DNA of 64,000 nt from Streptomyces coeruleorubidus (GCF_008705135.1 NZ_CP023694.1:5933001-5997000), one strand, 5' to 3'. Shown: positions 43,257 through 51,895, counted from the stretch's first letter. The notes: generated by a model from the sequence alone, not told the origin. Numbers and translations: made by a program.

Positions 43257-43832
43257 ATGAGCATTCGGTTCACCACGACGGCCCGCAGGGGGATGGCCGC
43301 AGCGGCAGTTGCGGTCAGCCTGGCCCTCGGTGGGGCCGGCTGCAGCAGCGGGGACGACAAAGGCGGAGACGCGTCGGCGTCCGCCTCAAAGGACAGCGGA
43401 TCGAAGCCGAGTGCTCAGGAAGGTCAGTCGGAGGAGCCACTGGCTGAACTCAAGGGACAAGACGGGCTGCTGCTTTCTATCACTTCGGCGGAGCGTGATT
43501 CGGGGGGCTTCGTCACTGTGAACGGTGAGCTGAAGAATGACGGTTCCCAGAATGTCACCGTGCCAGCTGCGGTGAGGGGGAATGAAACCGAAGTCCTCCA
43601 GAACGGCATGTCCTTCGGTGGCGCCACTCTTGTGGATTCCGAGGGGAAGAAGCGTTACTACGTGCTGCGCGACACCGATGGCCGGCCCCTCACGACCACG
43701 GGCTTCACGAGGGTCAAGTCGGGTGACTCGATGGCTGTCTTCATGCAGTTCCCTGCCCCTCCGGACAGCACGACCGAGGTGAGCTTCCAGCTCCCGACGT
43801 TCGCCTCCGGCACTATCAAGATCTCCGGGTGA
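43257..43832 (+). CDS. Lipoprotein in the flp operon
   Basis: 191 aa. Basic N-terminus, hydrophobic stretch and a lipobox (GGAGC) at about residues 25-29. Residues 30-60 are Ser/Asp/Lys-rich and the rest is an Ig-like beta domain (SGGFVTVNGELKNDGSQNVTVP). Lower GC than its neighbours. Probable surface-anchored accessory of the pilus. Confidence 0.8.
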   Translation: MSIRFTTTARRGMAAAAVAVSLALGGAGCSSGDDKGGDASASASKDSGSKPSAQEGQSEEPLAELKGQDGLLLSITSAERDSGGFVTVNGELKNDGSQNVTVPAAVRGNETEVLQNGMSFGGATLVDSEGKKRYYVLRDTDGRPLTTTGFTRVKSGDSMAVFMQFPAPPDSTTEVSFQLPTFASGTIKISG

Positions 43833-43843
43833 GGTAGGCCACC

Positions 43844-44488
43844 ATGACCCATACCCGAACCCGGACCCAAACACCACGCCTTGCGGTCGTCATCGCCGCG
43901 GCGTCGGTCGTGGTCGCCACGAACGTTTTCGGCGCCACCCCCAGCCACGCCGACGGCCCCAGCTACCCCCCGGGCACCGAACCGACCGCCGGCGCCCCGG
44001 TCAAAATCGACGCGAACGACCCCGACTTGAAGCTGGTCGACGGCGCGACTCTCGCGGAGCCCAAGATCCTCGACATCAAGTCCGTCATAGAGGACCAGGG
44101 CGGCGAAGAACGCCGCGAGGACACCAACTCGGACGTGAAGTTCGCCCTGCAGGCGGAGGTGCTGTTCGGCAAGGACAGCGCGAAACTCAGCGGTCAGGCC
44201 AAGGCGCGCATCGCCGACATCGCCGAAGAGATCAAGGCGCAGAACGCGAAGAAAGTCCGCGTCTTCGGCTTCACGGACAACCTGGGTTCGTCGGCCCACG
44301 GTGACGTGCTGTCCCGCCAGCGCGCGTCGGCCGTACACGGTGTCCTGGACGACGAACTCGCGGACTCGGGCATCACGTACGAGGTGCGTGGCTACGGCGA
44401 GCAGTACCCGATCGCGGACAACTCCACGGAGGCCGGCCGCAAGAAGAACCGCCGTGTCGAGGTCTCCTTCCCGCGCACGGAGAGCTGA
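43844..44488 (+). CDS. OmpA-family peptidoglycan-associated protein
   Basis: 214 aa with a signal peptide (AVVIAAASVVVATNVFGA, residues 13-37). The C-terminal OmpA domain (about 100-214) has VLFGKDSAKLSGQAK, VFGFTDNLGS, LSRQRASAVHG and GYGEQYPIADNSTEAGRKKNRRVE, which binds meso-DAP peptidoglycan in this family. It may anchor the pilus to the wall. It is the last gene before a strong terminator. Confidence 0.92.
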   Translation: MTHTRTRTQTPRLAVVIAAASVVVATNVFGATPSHADGPSYPPGTEPTAGAPVKIDANDPDLKLVDGATLAEPKILDIKSVIEDQGGEERREDTNSDVKFALQAEVLFGKDSAKLSGQAKARIADIAEEIKAQNAKKVRVFGFTDNLGSSAHGDVLSRQRASAVHGVLDDELADSGITYEVRGYGEQYPIADNSTEAGRKKNRRVEVSFPRTES

Positions 44489-44506
44489 GCCACCACCGAC
44501 CCAATC

Positions 44507-44545
44507 GGCGCCGTCCTCGCGTCACCGCCGGCGAGGACGGGCGCC
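44507..44545 (+). terminator. Intrinsic terminator of the flp operon
   Basis: GGCGCCGTCCTCGC pairs with GCGAGGACGGGCGCC (one bulged G) around a 10-nt loop, 19 nt after the OmpA-like stop. No long T-run follows, as is common in Streptomyces. Confidence 0.8.
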
Positions 44546-44614
44546 GCCCATTCCCGCCGGCCTCTCAAGTGCAGGGCGGGCATTGAGACGCCCAGCGCAC
44601 CGCTGGGGCTCGAA

Positions 44615-44670
44615 TGGGCCCAGGGTTGGGGCCACGGGCCCATGTGCAAGTGATCTAGTTTCCTTAGCCT
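44615..44670 (+). promoter_or_regulatory. Three-box GGGCCC element plus -10, toxin 1 promoter
   Basis: TGGGCCCA (44615), 4 nt, TGGGGCCA (44627), CGGGCCCA (44635). TAGCCT (44665-44670) begins 22 nt after the third box. Predicted start point near 44677, giving a 42-nt leader. Boxes 2 and 3 form a dyad centred near -42, the usual place of a class II activator. Confidence 0.8.
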
Positions 44671-44718
44671 CAGCCGGGTGTCCGTCTTGAACTGCCGCTT
44701 AACGAGTTGAGGTCACGC

Positions 44719-47382
44719 ATGTCCGGTGCCGGCAACCCGATACCCCCTAGCGGGATTTGGGGTGCGCAGAACACCCCCTCCTGGGACCGGGGTTCACCGT
44801 TGCCACGGGAGCTGGGCTGGGCGCAGGTACTCCTGTGGGTGCAGTTCGCGCTGACGGTGCTGTACGTGGTCACCGTGCTGTCGGTGGTGACGTACTACTC
44901 CGGAGAGATCTTCGGGATCCTGGTCTACGACTCGCTGCCCAGCGTGGCCGGGGTCTACCTGGCCCGGCGCCTGTGGCGTGGCGGGGTGTGGACGAGCCGC
45001 GCACTGATCGCCGTACAGGCCTGGATCGTGTGGCTGTCGCTAGGCACGCTTTTACACGGTGATCTGCGGGGCTTCACGCAGGCGGCGATGCCGATTGCGG
45101 TCATCGTGCTGTTGCGTCGGGCCCGGTCGCGAGAGTGGTTCGAGATCCCTCCCCAGGACAGGGAGGAGCGCCGGGCGTTCAACCTGGCGAGGATGATCCG
45201 CTGGCGGCGGGACGAGGGCCAGACCTCGGTGGAGTACGCGGGGCTCATCGCGGTCGTCGCCGCGATCATCGTCGCGCTGTCGGTGGGCGGCCTCGGCGGG
45301 CGTATCGCCGACGGCATCCAGTCGGCGGTCTGCTCGGTGACGGGCACGGCCTGCCCCGCTCCGCAGGGCGATGGCACGGAGACGGGTGCGGCCGGGGACA
45401 ACAACGACGATGCACAGCAAGACGGTTCGGACACCGGCACCGGCACTGGCACCGACGGCGGCAACGGCGCGGACCCGGACGGCGGCGCGAACGCGGACGG
45501 CGGCGCGAACGCGGACGATGGCGCGGGGGCGGACGATGGCGCGGGGGCAGATGGCCCTGGTGGCGCGAACGGCGCGACAGGCACGGAAGGCGACTCGGGC
45601 ACCCAGGCCGGTCCCGGCGGCCAGGAAGGCACGAGCACCGGCGGTGCCACAGGCGGCAACAACACCGACGGCGGTCCGGCCTGGTCGACTCGGATCATCA
45701 CCTACGAGGGTGCGGGGACGAACGACACAGTCCCCCTCGCTCCGGGGCCGTTCGACGAGAGGTCGCTCTGGGACGACGTACACGACCAGGAACGCCACGA
45801 CAGGACGTTCATGGACCACGTCCGGGGCTTCTTCGTGGCCCCGACCAAGAGCTTCCTGGCCAGCACCATGGACGTCGTCAGCGACCCCGTCGGCTCGATC
45901 AAGGACAGCTGGAACGGCCTGAAGGGCTACACCACGAACTGGTGGGGCGACAAGTCCGACGAGCTGGGCAAGGAGTGGGACAAGGGGAACTACGTCTCCT
46001 CCGTATGGGGCTGGGTCAACTCGCCCGAGGACTTCGTGTCCGACCTTGCGACCGACACGTTCGTGGACAAGGAGAACTGGGAGAAGGGCAACTACGGCGC
46101 CTCCATCGGCAACACCGTCGTCGGCGTCATCGGCATCTTCAGCCCGAAGACCATCACGAAGTTCACCAAGTTCAAGAAGCTGGCCGAGGTCGGTGAATCC
46201 CTCGACAAGGCGGCCGACGCGGCCGAGAAGGCCCGCAAGGCGGCGAAGGCGGGTGACTTCGACGGCGCGAAGAAGGCTGCGGACGAGGCCCAGAAGCACG
46301 CCGACGAGACCAAGAAGAAGGCCGAGAAGAACGGCAGCTGCACCATCGCGTTCGGGCGCGTCCCGTACGGGGGTGGGAGCAGCCTGCGCGGAGTCCCGGG
46401 CAACGGCACCGGCGTCCTGGCGGCCCCGCAGGGCGGCCGGATCGTCGTCGCCGCAGGAGGCGGCAAGGAGTGCACAGGCGACGACGCCGACGACGCACGC
46501 CAGGCCCAGCAGGAGGCTTTGGATGCGCGGTCCGACCTGCTGCGGGAGCAGATCAAGGCGCACAAGAAGCTCCCGGGGGACGAGAAGGTCAACCTGCAGG
46601 AGGCCCAGCTCGAGAACCTGCTCAAGCGGGCCAAGGACGACGTCGACCCGAACTCCAAGGACATCAGCAAGAAGGAGGCGGCAGACGCGATTGCCGACGT
46701 CTCGGAGCTGCTGGAGCAGAAGAACATCCACAATGGCAGCCGGCAGAAGCTCGCGTCCAAGGTGCTGGGCTCCCGGGACAAGGACGGGCTCGCCCAGAAC
46801 CTTGCCGAGGTGCACGCCACCAAGCGGGTGGCGCAGAACGAGGCGGCGGACGGCAGCACGGTGTACTCCGACATTGGTGACGGCCCCGATCGGAAGAAGG
46901 GCGATCCGCCGGTATGGCCGGACGGCCTGGGAGGCGAGATCGACGTCAGGGGCATCCCGGACGCCGACGTGGCTTACCGTGGCAAGGACGGCAAGGTCCA
47001 TGTCGTGGAGGTCAAGAACACGGGGAATGCGACGACCAAGGGCTCCATCAGCGAACAAATCGGCAGGTTGGGCAAGTGGCAGAAGAGGGAGCCTGGCCGC
47101 GTTGCTCGCTATGAGATCGCCTCCACCAAGGGGTGGCAGAAGATCTTCGACGGGTTCAAGCCCATCAGGCGGGGCGAGCGTGCTCCCGAAGGAACCCCGG
47201 CCTCCCGCATGGCCGAGAACGAGGTCGGTGCCCGCATCGCCGGCCAGGAGATGACTCCCGCGCAGCTCAGGGCGATGAACGACGCTTGGAACGCCAAGAG
47301 CGAGGCCGACAGGTACGACGCTCTGCGCTCCGGCAGGATGAAGGACCCTAAGACCGCGATGGAGTACCTGGGGGTCTCATGA
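44719..47382 (+). CDS. Toxin 1: Flp-pilin-tethered polymorphic toxin with PD-(D/E)XK-like nuclease end
   Basis: 887 aa from the ATG at 44719 (GAGG upstream). Four membrane helices lie in residues about 25-140, then a basic stretch (RMIRWRRDEG) and an internal Flp segment, QTSVEYAGLIAVVAAIIVAL, with Gly before and Glu at position 5. An Asp/Gly/Ala linker spans about 215-315. A helical pretoxin-like body with Ala/Lys coiled coil runs to about 540. The C-terminal domain (about 714-887) has EIDVRGIPDADVAY and VHVVEVKN, fitting a PD-(D/E)XK nuclease. N-terminal two-thirds are shared with toxin 2; the end is not. TTA codon at 45052. The stop overlaps the immunity start. Confidence 0.8.
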   Translation: MSGAGNPIPPSGIWGAQNTPSWDRGSPLPRELGWAQVLLWVQFALTVLYVVTVLSVVTYYSGEIFGILVYDSLPSVAGVYLARRLWRGGVWTSRALIAVQAWIVWLSLGTLLHGDLRGFTQAAMPIAVIVLLRRARSREWFEIPPQDREERRAFNLARMIRWRRDEGQTSVEYAGLIAVVAAIIVALSVGGLGGRIADGIQSAVCSVTGTACPAPQGDGTETGAAGDNNDDAQQDGSDTGTGTGTDGGNGADPDGGANADGGANADDGAGADDGAGADGPGGANGATGTEGDSGTQAGPGGQEGTSTGGATGGNNTDGGPAWSTRIITYEGAGTNDTVPLAPGPFDERSLWDDVHDQERHDRTFMDHVRGFFVAPTKSFLASTMDVVSDPVGSIKDSWNGLKGYTTNWWGDKSDELGKEWDKGNYVSSVWGWVNSPEDFVSDLATDTFVDKENWEKGNYGASIGNTVVGVIGIFSPKTITKFTKFKKLAEVGESLDKAADAAEKARKAAKAGDFDGAKKAADEAQKHADETKKKAEKNGSCTIAFGRVPYGGGSSLRGVPGNGTGVLAAPQGGRIVVAAGGGKECTGDDADDARQAQQEALDARSDLLREQIKAHKKLPGDEKVNLQEAQLENLLKRAKDDVDPNSKDISKKEAADAIADVSELLEQKNIHNGSRQKLASKVLGSRDKDGLAQNLAEVHATKRVAQNEAADGSTVYSDIGDGPDRKKGDPPVWPDGLGGEIDVRGIPDADVAYRGKDGKVHVVEVKNTGNATTKGSISEQIGRLGKWQKREPGRVARYEIASTKGWQKIFDGFKPIRRGERAPEGTPASRMAENEVGARIAGQEMTPAQLRAMNDAWNAKSEADRYDALRSGRMKDPKTAMEYLGVS

Positions 47383-48446
47383 CGTACGACGAGGAGCACG
47401 CGGAGGCTCAGGAGGACCGTGCAACTGCGCTCCTCGAAGAGTTGGAGGCGGCGATCGCCGCAGCCCCGCCGGGAACGAGCGGCTGGCCGGACGAGCTGGA
47501 GGACCTCTGGGATCGGGCCCAGGAGGAGCCCGGTCTCCCGCTCACTGACGAGCAGCGTCAGCACTTCGCGGCCCGTCGGGAAGATTGGGAGGCGTCGTTC
47601 AAGGTCCAACGGCTGCTGCGTTCCTTGCAAGAAGCCGTGGAACGTGGCGAGGTACTGGACGTCGCCCGAGCTGCTGCGCTGGCCGAAACATCCGCGCGCC
47701 GCGGTCTCGGTGTCCGTCAGGACATCGCCCTGCTCCGCGACCTCGGCCGCCCGCACGGCGAGCAGGCGCTGGCGCGCCTGGTGCAGGACGAGTCCGTAGG
47801 CGAAGGCGATCGACAGGACGCCCGCGAGTGGCTCGCGAAGCTGAGGAGACCGGAGTACAGGGCACGGGCGGCTCGTCCCACCGACGGCGAGGAGCTGCTC
47901 CTGCCCAAGGTGGTACGCGATCTGACATCCGGCTGGGCCGGCGGCTGGGAGTTCGAGGACGAACCGACACCGGAACGCTTTGCCCAGGCCCGGGCCGTTC
48001 TCGAAGCGCTGCTGCCCGGCAAACGGCTTGCGCTGGAGGAACCTCCCGAATGGGAGGGAGAGTGGCTGGAGGATGCGGAGGACCGGCCGGCGTGGCTGGA
48101 AGTCCACATGGTCCTCATCCCCCTGATGCCCGACGCACGGTTGGTCACGCGGGAGCGTCTGATCTGGGCCTGGTACGAGTGTGAGCGACTGGGCATCGAC
48201 TTGGAGGACGCGACCCCCGAGGCCTTCGCCGAACGGTGGGCCGCCCGCATCGCCGCGTTTCTGGCACAGGGCATGCTCGAATGGCTATGGCGCGAGGACT
48301 GCTTCGCCCCCTGGGCCCAGGACCTCGCCATGCGCTACATCGACCGGAACGTCGCGGTGGCCGATGCGACGCGCCTGCTCTCCGAGGCGGCGGAGGCCGG
48401 CTCGCAGTGGGGGCCTACGGCAGATGGTCGGCCTGGCCCGTCTTGA
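47379..48446 (+). CDS. Immunity-like protein A for toxin 1
   Basis: 355 aa; its ATG overlaps the toxin 1 stop (ATGA), the usual place of an immunity gene. It is cytoplasmic, all-helical and acidic. It shares LGRPHGEQALARLVQD and a C-terminal YIDRNVAVADATRLLSEAA with the genes at 50872 and 51896; the one at 51896 is nearly identical over long stretches. More distant relatives are at 49410 and 58622. Function as toxin inhibitor is inferred from position. Confidence 0.72.
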   Translation: MTYDEEHAEAQEDRATALLEELEAAIAAAPPGTSGWPDELEDLWDRAQEEPGLPLTDEQRQHFAARREDWEASFKVQRLLRSLQEAVERGEVLDVARAAALAETSARRGLGVRQDIALLRDLGRPHGEQALARLVQDESVGEGDRQDAREWLAKLRRPEYRARAARPTDGEELLLPKVVRDLTSGWAGGWEFEDEPTPERFAQARAVLEALLPGKRLALEEPPEWEGEWLEDAEDRPAWLEVHMVLIPLMPDARLVTRERLIWAWYECERLGIDLEDATPEAFAERWAARIAAFLAQGMLEWLWREDCFAPWAQDLAMRYIDRNVAVADATRLLSEAAEAGSQWGPTADGRPGPS

Positions 48447-48481
48447 TGTCCCGGATGAGCGCCCGGAGGGCATCACGGCGA
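48415..48481 (-). pseudogene. 3' fragment of a DUF397 gene
   Basis: On the minus strand this encodes RDALRALIRDIKTGQADHLP and stop, matching the end of the intact DUF397 protein at 52932 (RDALRALIRDIKAGKADHLL). Similarity stops at about 48481. It overlaps the 3' end of immunity gene A, as the intact gene overlaps the 51896 copy. Confidence 0.8.
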
Positions 48482-48502
48482 AGTGAAGAACACGGTGAAC
48501 TT

Positions 48503-48607
48503 GACGTGTCAGCCGGACAATCATCGGGGAGATCAACACACTCTCCGAGTGGAAGAAGGCGAATCCGAGCACGGCTCGAGTTGAGATCGACAAGCCTGAT
48601 AAATGGA
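48503..48607 (+). pseudogene. Orphan C-terminal end of a lost toxin
   Basis: A short open stretch encodes IIGEINTLSEWKKANPST, then ARVEIDKPDKWIAVTP and stop. It has no start and an in-frame stop just upstream (a frameshift near 48520 would extend it). The amphipathic sequence is protein-like and different from both intact toxins. It lies where a toxin tail would be expected before an immunity gene. Confidence 0.5.
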
Positions 48608-48652
48608 TAGCCGTCACACCGTGACGCACGACTGATGCCGCCAGGATTCCGT

Positions 48653-49279
48653 TCAGCCGCCGAACCAGACGACGAGGCGGACGTTGTCCTCACCGTGGAG
48701 TTCGGACAGCGTGCCCATCACATTCCACACAGGTTGCCATGGTCCGTCGGTCGGTACCAGGTCGCGATAAGCAGGGACGACAGGTCGGTACACCTTGTCG
48801 CCGAGCAGGAGCTCTCCGTCGGCGGGCCACCGGGAGGGAGCGATGTTGCCTTCTCCGAACTTGGCGGCGGCCGAGTCGTACAGCTCATCCGGGAGCGCGG
48901 CCAATCCGTCGGGCACGAAGGATCCTTCATGGGTACGGGACCAGCGCCGGACCCAGTACCGAGATCGGCCGTCGGTGCAGGGGGCATTCCAGTCGACAGC
49001 CGACAGCTCACGCCACGAGAACCACGAATGACTGTGGCCAGCGAAATCGTCCGCATCCCTTTGTACCGTGTCCGACATATCTACAGGGGCTCCGCGCTCA
49101 GGGAAGAGAGCTCTGACAGGCTCCACACTCCGGACGTCGAAGAGTGCTGACCACGACATGTAATCGCGGGCCCAATGAAGGTACCGGAGTTCGGAGAAGG
49201 CCTCCCACAGCACGTGTTCAGTGCCATGGCGCCCAGGCTGGGGCCTGCATTCCAGCCATCCATACAAGTCGGTACTCAT
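48653..49279 (-). CDS. Immunity-like protein on the opposite strand
   Basis: 208 aa from the ATG at 49279; an ATG six codons earlier is possible. No clear ribosome binding site. MSTDLYGWLECRP followed by many Trp/Tyr (SWFSWRELSAVDW, YWVRRWSRTHEG) resembles small immunity-type proteins of polymorphic toxin loci that begin with such a strand. Convergent with an orphan toxin tail at 48503-48607. The specific family is not recognised. Confidence 0.6.
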   Translation of the reverse strand: MSTDLYGWLECRPQPGRHGTEHVLWEAFSELRYLHWARDYMSWSALFDVRSVEPVRALFPERGAPVDMSDTVQRDADDFAGHSHSWFSWRELSAVDWNAPCTDGRSRYWVRRWSRTHEGSFVPDGLAALPDELYDSAAAKFGEGNIAPSRWPADGELLLGDKVYRPVVPAYRDLVPTDGPWQPVWNVMGTLSELHGEDNVRLVVWFGG

Positions 49280-49319
49280 AAAAGCGACGGTATCCAATGC
49301 TGCCGCTGAGTGCGCTATT

Positions 49320-49364
49320 GGCCGGCCCTCAAAGGAAACGATGGATTACCTGGGCGTCTCATGA
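49320..49364 (+). pseudogene. Orphan toxin tail (MDYLGVS-stop), copy 2
   Basis: In frame with no toxin gene, this encodes RPSKETMDYLGVS and a TGA inside ATGA. It matches the last residues of toxin 1 (KTAMEYLGVS-stop). It is the remnant of a displaced toxin end, 45 nt before the next immunity gene. Confidence 0.65.
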
Positions 49365-49409
49365 CGCCAGCGCCTCGGGAAGCTGCCGGGGCACGGACGG
49401 AGAGCGACT

Positions 49410-50729
49410 GTGGACACCTACCTGCTGCCTGCTGCCATGCGCGAGCTGCCACCGCCTTGGCAGGATCTGACATACCGCAGGTCTCAGGCTTTGGAGGCAC
49501 TTGCCCTCACGGAGGAGAGACGTGAGCAGGCCCGGCAGGTGCTGCGCGCGTGCCTGCCCGACCGACGGCAGAGTGTGCACGACTGGGACGAGGAACTACG
49601 GGACTTCTACGACGACCGTGATGACCACACCTTGGACGAGGCAGACGCCTGGTTGACCCGGATCATGCCGACCACTTCCCAGGTCACTCGGGAGCGGGTG
49701 GCGCAGGTGGTCGGAGCCTGGGCCGACATAGGGATTCCCACGGTGCCTGAGTCACCGACTGAACAGTGGGTCGACAGGGTGGCGGCGGAGTGGGCCGCCT
49801 CGGTGCGGCAGGCGCTGGCGCACGACGCCTTCGCTTTCATCGAGCGTGCAAATACCGCCGGATTGCTGAACGATGGGGAGGCAGAAGACGCCGCGCTGCT
49901 CGCAGCCGCGTTCGTGCGGGTCGGCGTGGCGGTCGAGGCGGCGGTGCGCCTGCTTGTCTCGCTCGGTCGTCCGCGCGGCGAACAGGCCCTGATGGAACTC
50001 GTACGCGACGACGAGGTCCAAGACATCCGCCCGTATGTGCGTTTCCGGCTTCTCGGGCTGCGCCGTTCGGTGTACGAGGTTCGGGCCCGGCAAGTCACCC
50101 GCGACGAGGAGCCGCTGCTGCCCGAAGGGCTGCAGAGCCTTCCGCATTCCTGGCAGAACGACTTCGGCTGGGACGCGACCGCGCCCGATTCAAACAGCCT
50201 CGCCCAAGCGCGTTCAGCACTGGAGGCGTGTCTGACTGTCGAACGGGTGCCGGATGACGCGCAGATGTGCAGTGACGCTCGGGCGGACTGCAGTGCCATC
50301 GCTGAGGTGGTGCGCGCCCTGATGCCGTACCCACGGCTGGTCACTCGCGAGCGAATGAACGAGGCGTGGCGCGAGTGCCAGTCGTTGGGGTTCGAATTTG
50401 AAGGCATCAACGCCGCGTGCTTCGCCAAGGTCTGGTGCAAGAAGATCGCTGACCGAGTCACCGCAGCCGTCTTCCGCTGGCTCGCTGACCTCCCGCAAGG
50501 CGGAGGAGCGGCAGGCGAGAAGGAACCGGCTGTTCTGTCGGCGACGGCCCTCTGGGCCGCGGAATTAGCCGAGCGGTGCGCCCGGCGCGGCAGCGCGGTA
50601 GAGGAGGCCATCTGGTTCCTCCATCGCACGGATGACGTGCCGGACAGCCGGGAAGCCCTGGCGCGACTGGCCTTCGATCCGAGCCTGCCGGCCACGACGA
50701 GGAACGCCGCGCAGGAGTGGGCGCCATGA
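49410..50729 (+). CDS. Immunity-like protein B
   Basis: 439 aa from a GTG. All-helical, no signal peptide. It shares SLGRPRGEQALMELVRDDEV and EEPLLPEGLQSLPHSWQNDFGWD with the 47379 family, and a final WAAELAERCARRGSAVEEAIWFL with the gene at 58622, so it links the two groups. It lies downstream of an orphan toxin tail. TTA codon at 50565. The cognate toxin is missing. Confidence 0.68.
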   Translation: MDTYLLPAAMRELPPPWQDLTYRRSQALEALALTEERREQARQVLRACLPDRRQSVHDWDEELRDFYDDRDDHTLDEADAWLTRIMPTTSQVTRERVAQVVGAWADIGIPTVPESPTEQWVDRVAAEWAASVRQALAHDAFAFIERANTAGLLNDGEAEDAALLAAAFVRVGVAVEAAVRLLVSLGRPRGEQALMELVRDDEVQDIRPYVRFRLLGLRRSVYEVRARQVTRDEEPLLPEGLQSLPHSWQNDFGWDATAPDSNSLAQARSALEACLTVERVPDDAQMCSDARADCSAIAEVVRALMPYPRLVTRERMNEAWRECQSLGFEFEGINAACFAKVWCKKIADRVTAAVFRWLADLPQGGGAAGEKEPAVLSATALWAAELAERCARRGSAVEEAIWFLHRTDDVPDSREALARLAFDPSLPATTRNAAQEWAP

Positions 50730-50790
50730 GGCCCCTACACCCGTTGCTGACCGCAGAAGGTGTACGACGGGGCGAGGGGTTGGTAATGCT

Positions 50791-50826
50791 CTACAGCGGC
50801 TCCTCCCAAGTGATGCCATCGGTCAT
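50791..50826 (-). pseudogene. 5' fragment of a DUF397 gene
   Basis: The minus strand encodes MTDGITWEEPL and stop, matching the start of the intact DUF397 protein (MTGINWEDPYC). About 30 nt upstream also resemble the intact gene's leader. It complements the 3' fragment at 48415-48481. Confidence 0.65.
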
Positions 50827-50848
50827 GGTGGCTCCTCCAGAGTTGACC

Positions 50849-50875
50849 GCGATGGAGTATCTGGGAGTCTCATGA
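50849..50875 (+). pseudogene. Orphan toxin tail (AMEYLGVS-stop), copy 3
   Basis: Encodes AMEYLGVS then TGA within ATGA, the same end and same overlap as toxin 1 and its immunity gene. No toxin domain is in frame upstream. It overlaps the start of the gene at 50872. Confidence 0.75.
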
Positions 50876-51891
50876 GCGACGATCAGCAGGTGCCCAAGAT
50901 CCTCGGGGAACTGGCGGCGGCGATGGCCGACGCTCCGCCGACCACAGACGGCTACTGGACGTCCGAAGAATTGCACGACCTCTACGAGCGGTTTGAGAAG
51001 GAGCCTGGCCTGCCGCTCACCGACGGCCAGCGGCGGCTCTTCATGGCCCAACGCGCCCGCAATGCGGCGTCGTCACGTGTCCATGGTCTGTTGCGCTCGC
51101 TGGAGAAGGTTGTGGAGCACGGCCAGGTGACCGCCGTCCCAGAGGCCGCCGTTCTTGCTGAGGCGTGTGTGCGCGCCAGACTTGCGGCGTTCGATGCGAT
51201 CAGCGTCCTCTACCGCCTGGGTGTGCCGTATGGCGAGCAGGCGCTGGCACGACTGGTGCCCGACATGCATGTGGGCGCCAGCGATCGACGCTGGGGCCGC
51301 TGGTGGCTGAGGCGCCTGCGGGAGCCGATGTACCGGGGGATGGCTAGCCGTCCTGTCGAAGGTGAGGAGCCGTTGCTGCCAGAGCTGGTACGGAACCTGG
51401 CAGTCGGTTGGCAGGGCGGCTGGGAGATCGAGGAAGAGCCGACGCAGGAGCGCTTCGCTCAGGCCCGCGCCACTCTCGAAGCGCTCTTGCCCAGCACGAG
51501 GCTGCCGTTTCCGGAGCCCATTCCGGAATGGGAGGGGGACTGGGACGAAGACGAGGATGAGCGCCCCGATTGGCTGGAGATCCGCATGGTGCTGCGAGAT
51601 CTGATGCCGGATGTCGGGCTGGTCACCCGAGAGCGCATGACTGAGGGCTGGTACGAGTGCAAGCAGCTGGGGCTGGATTTGCAAGGTGAAGGGCCTGAGC
51701 AATTCGGTGACCGGTGGGCCACGCGCATTGGTGCCTGGACCGCGGAAGGCATTCTGTCCTGGCTTTGGCGAGAGGACCAGTTCTCCCCGTGGGCCCAGGA
51801 CCTCGCCATGCGCTACATCGACCGCAATGTCGCCGTGACCGAGGCGACGCGCCTGCTCTCCGAGGCGGCAGCGGCGCAGAGCGGCGCCTGA
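50872..51891 (+). CDS. Immunity-like protein C
   Basis: 339 aa from the ATG that overlaps the orphan toxin tail. Paralogue of 47379: same length class, LGVPYGEQALARLVPD, EEPLLPELVRNLAVGWQGGWE and DLAMRYIDRNVAVTEATRLLSEAA. Diverged more from 47379 than 51896 has, so it probably protects against a different toxin end. 4 nt separate it from the next gene. Confidence 0.7.
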   Translation: MSDDQQVPKILGELAAAMADAPPTTDGYWTSEELHDLYERFEKEPGLPLTDGQRRLFMAQRARNAASSRVHGLLRSLEKVVEHGQVTAVPEAAVLAEACVRARLAAFDAISVLYRLGVPYGEQALARLVPDMHVGASDRRWGRWWLRRLREPMYRGMASRPVEGEEPLLPELVRNLAVGWQGGWEIEEEPTQERFAQARATLEALLPSTRLPFPEPIPEWEGDWDEDEDERPDWLEIRMVLRDLMPDVGLVTRERMTEGWYECKQLGLDLQGEGPEQFGDRWATRIGAWTAEGILSWLWREDQFSPWAQDLAMRYIDRNVAVTEATRLLSEAAAAQSGA

Positions 51892-51895
51892 ATCC

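Noticed and set aside
45470..45560. Regular repeats that could suggest a CRISPR or minisatellite
   Set aside because: They encode the Asp/Gly/Ala linker in frame inside toxin 1 and have no spacer structure.
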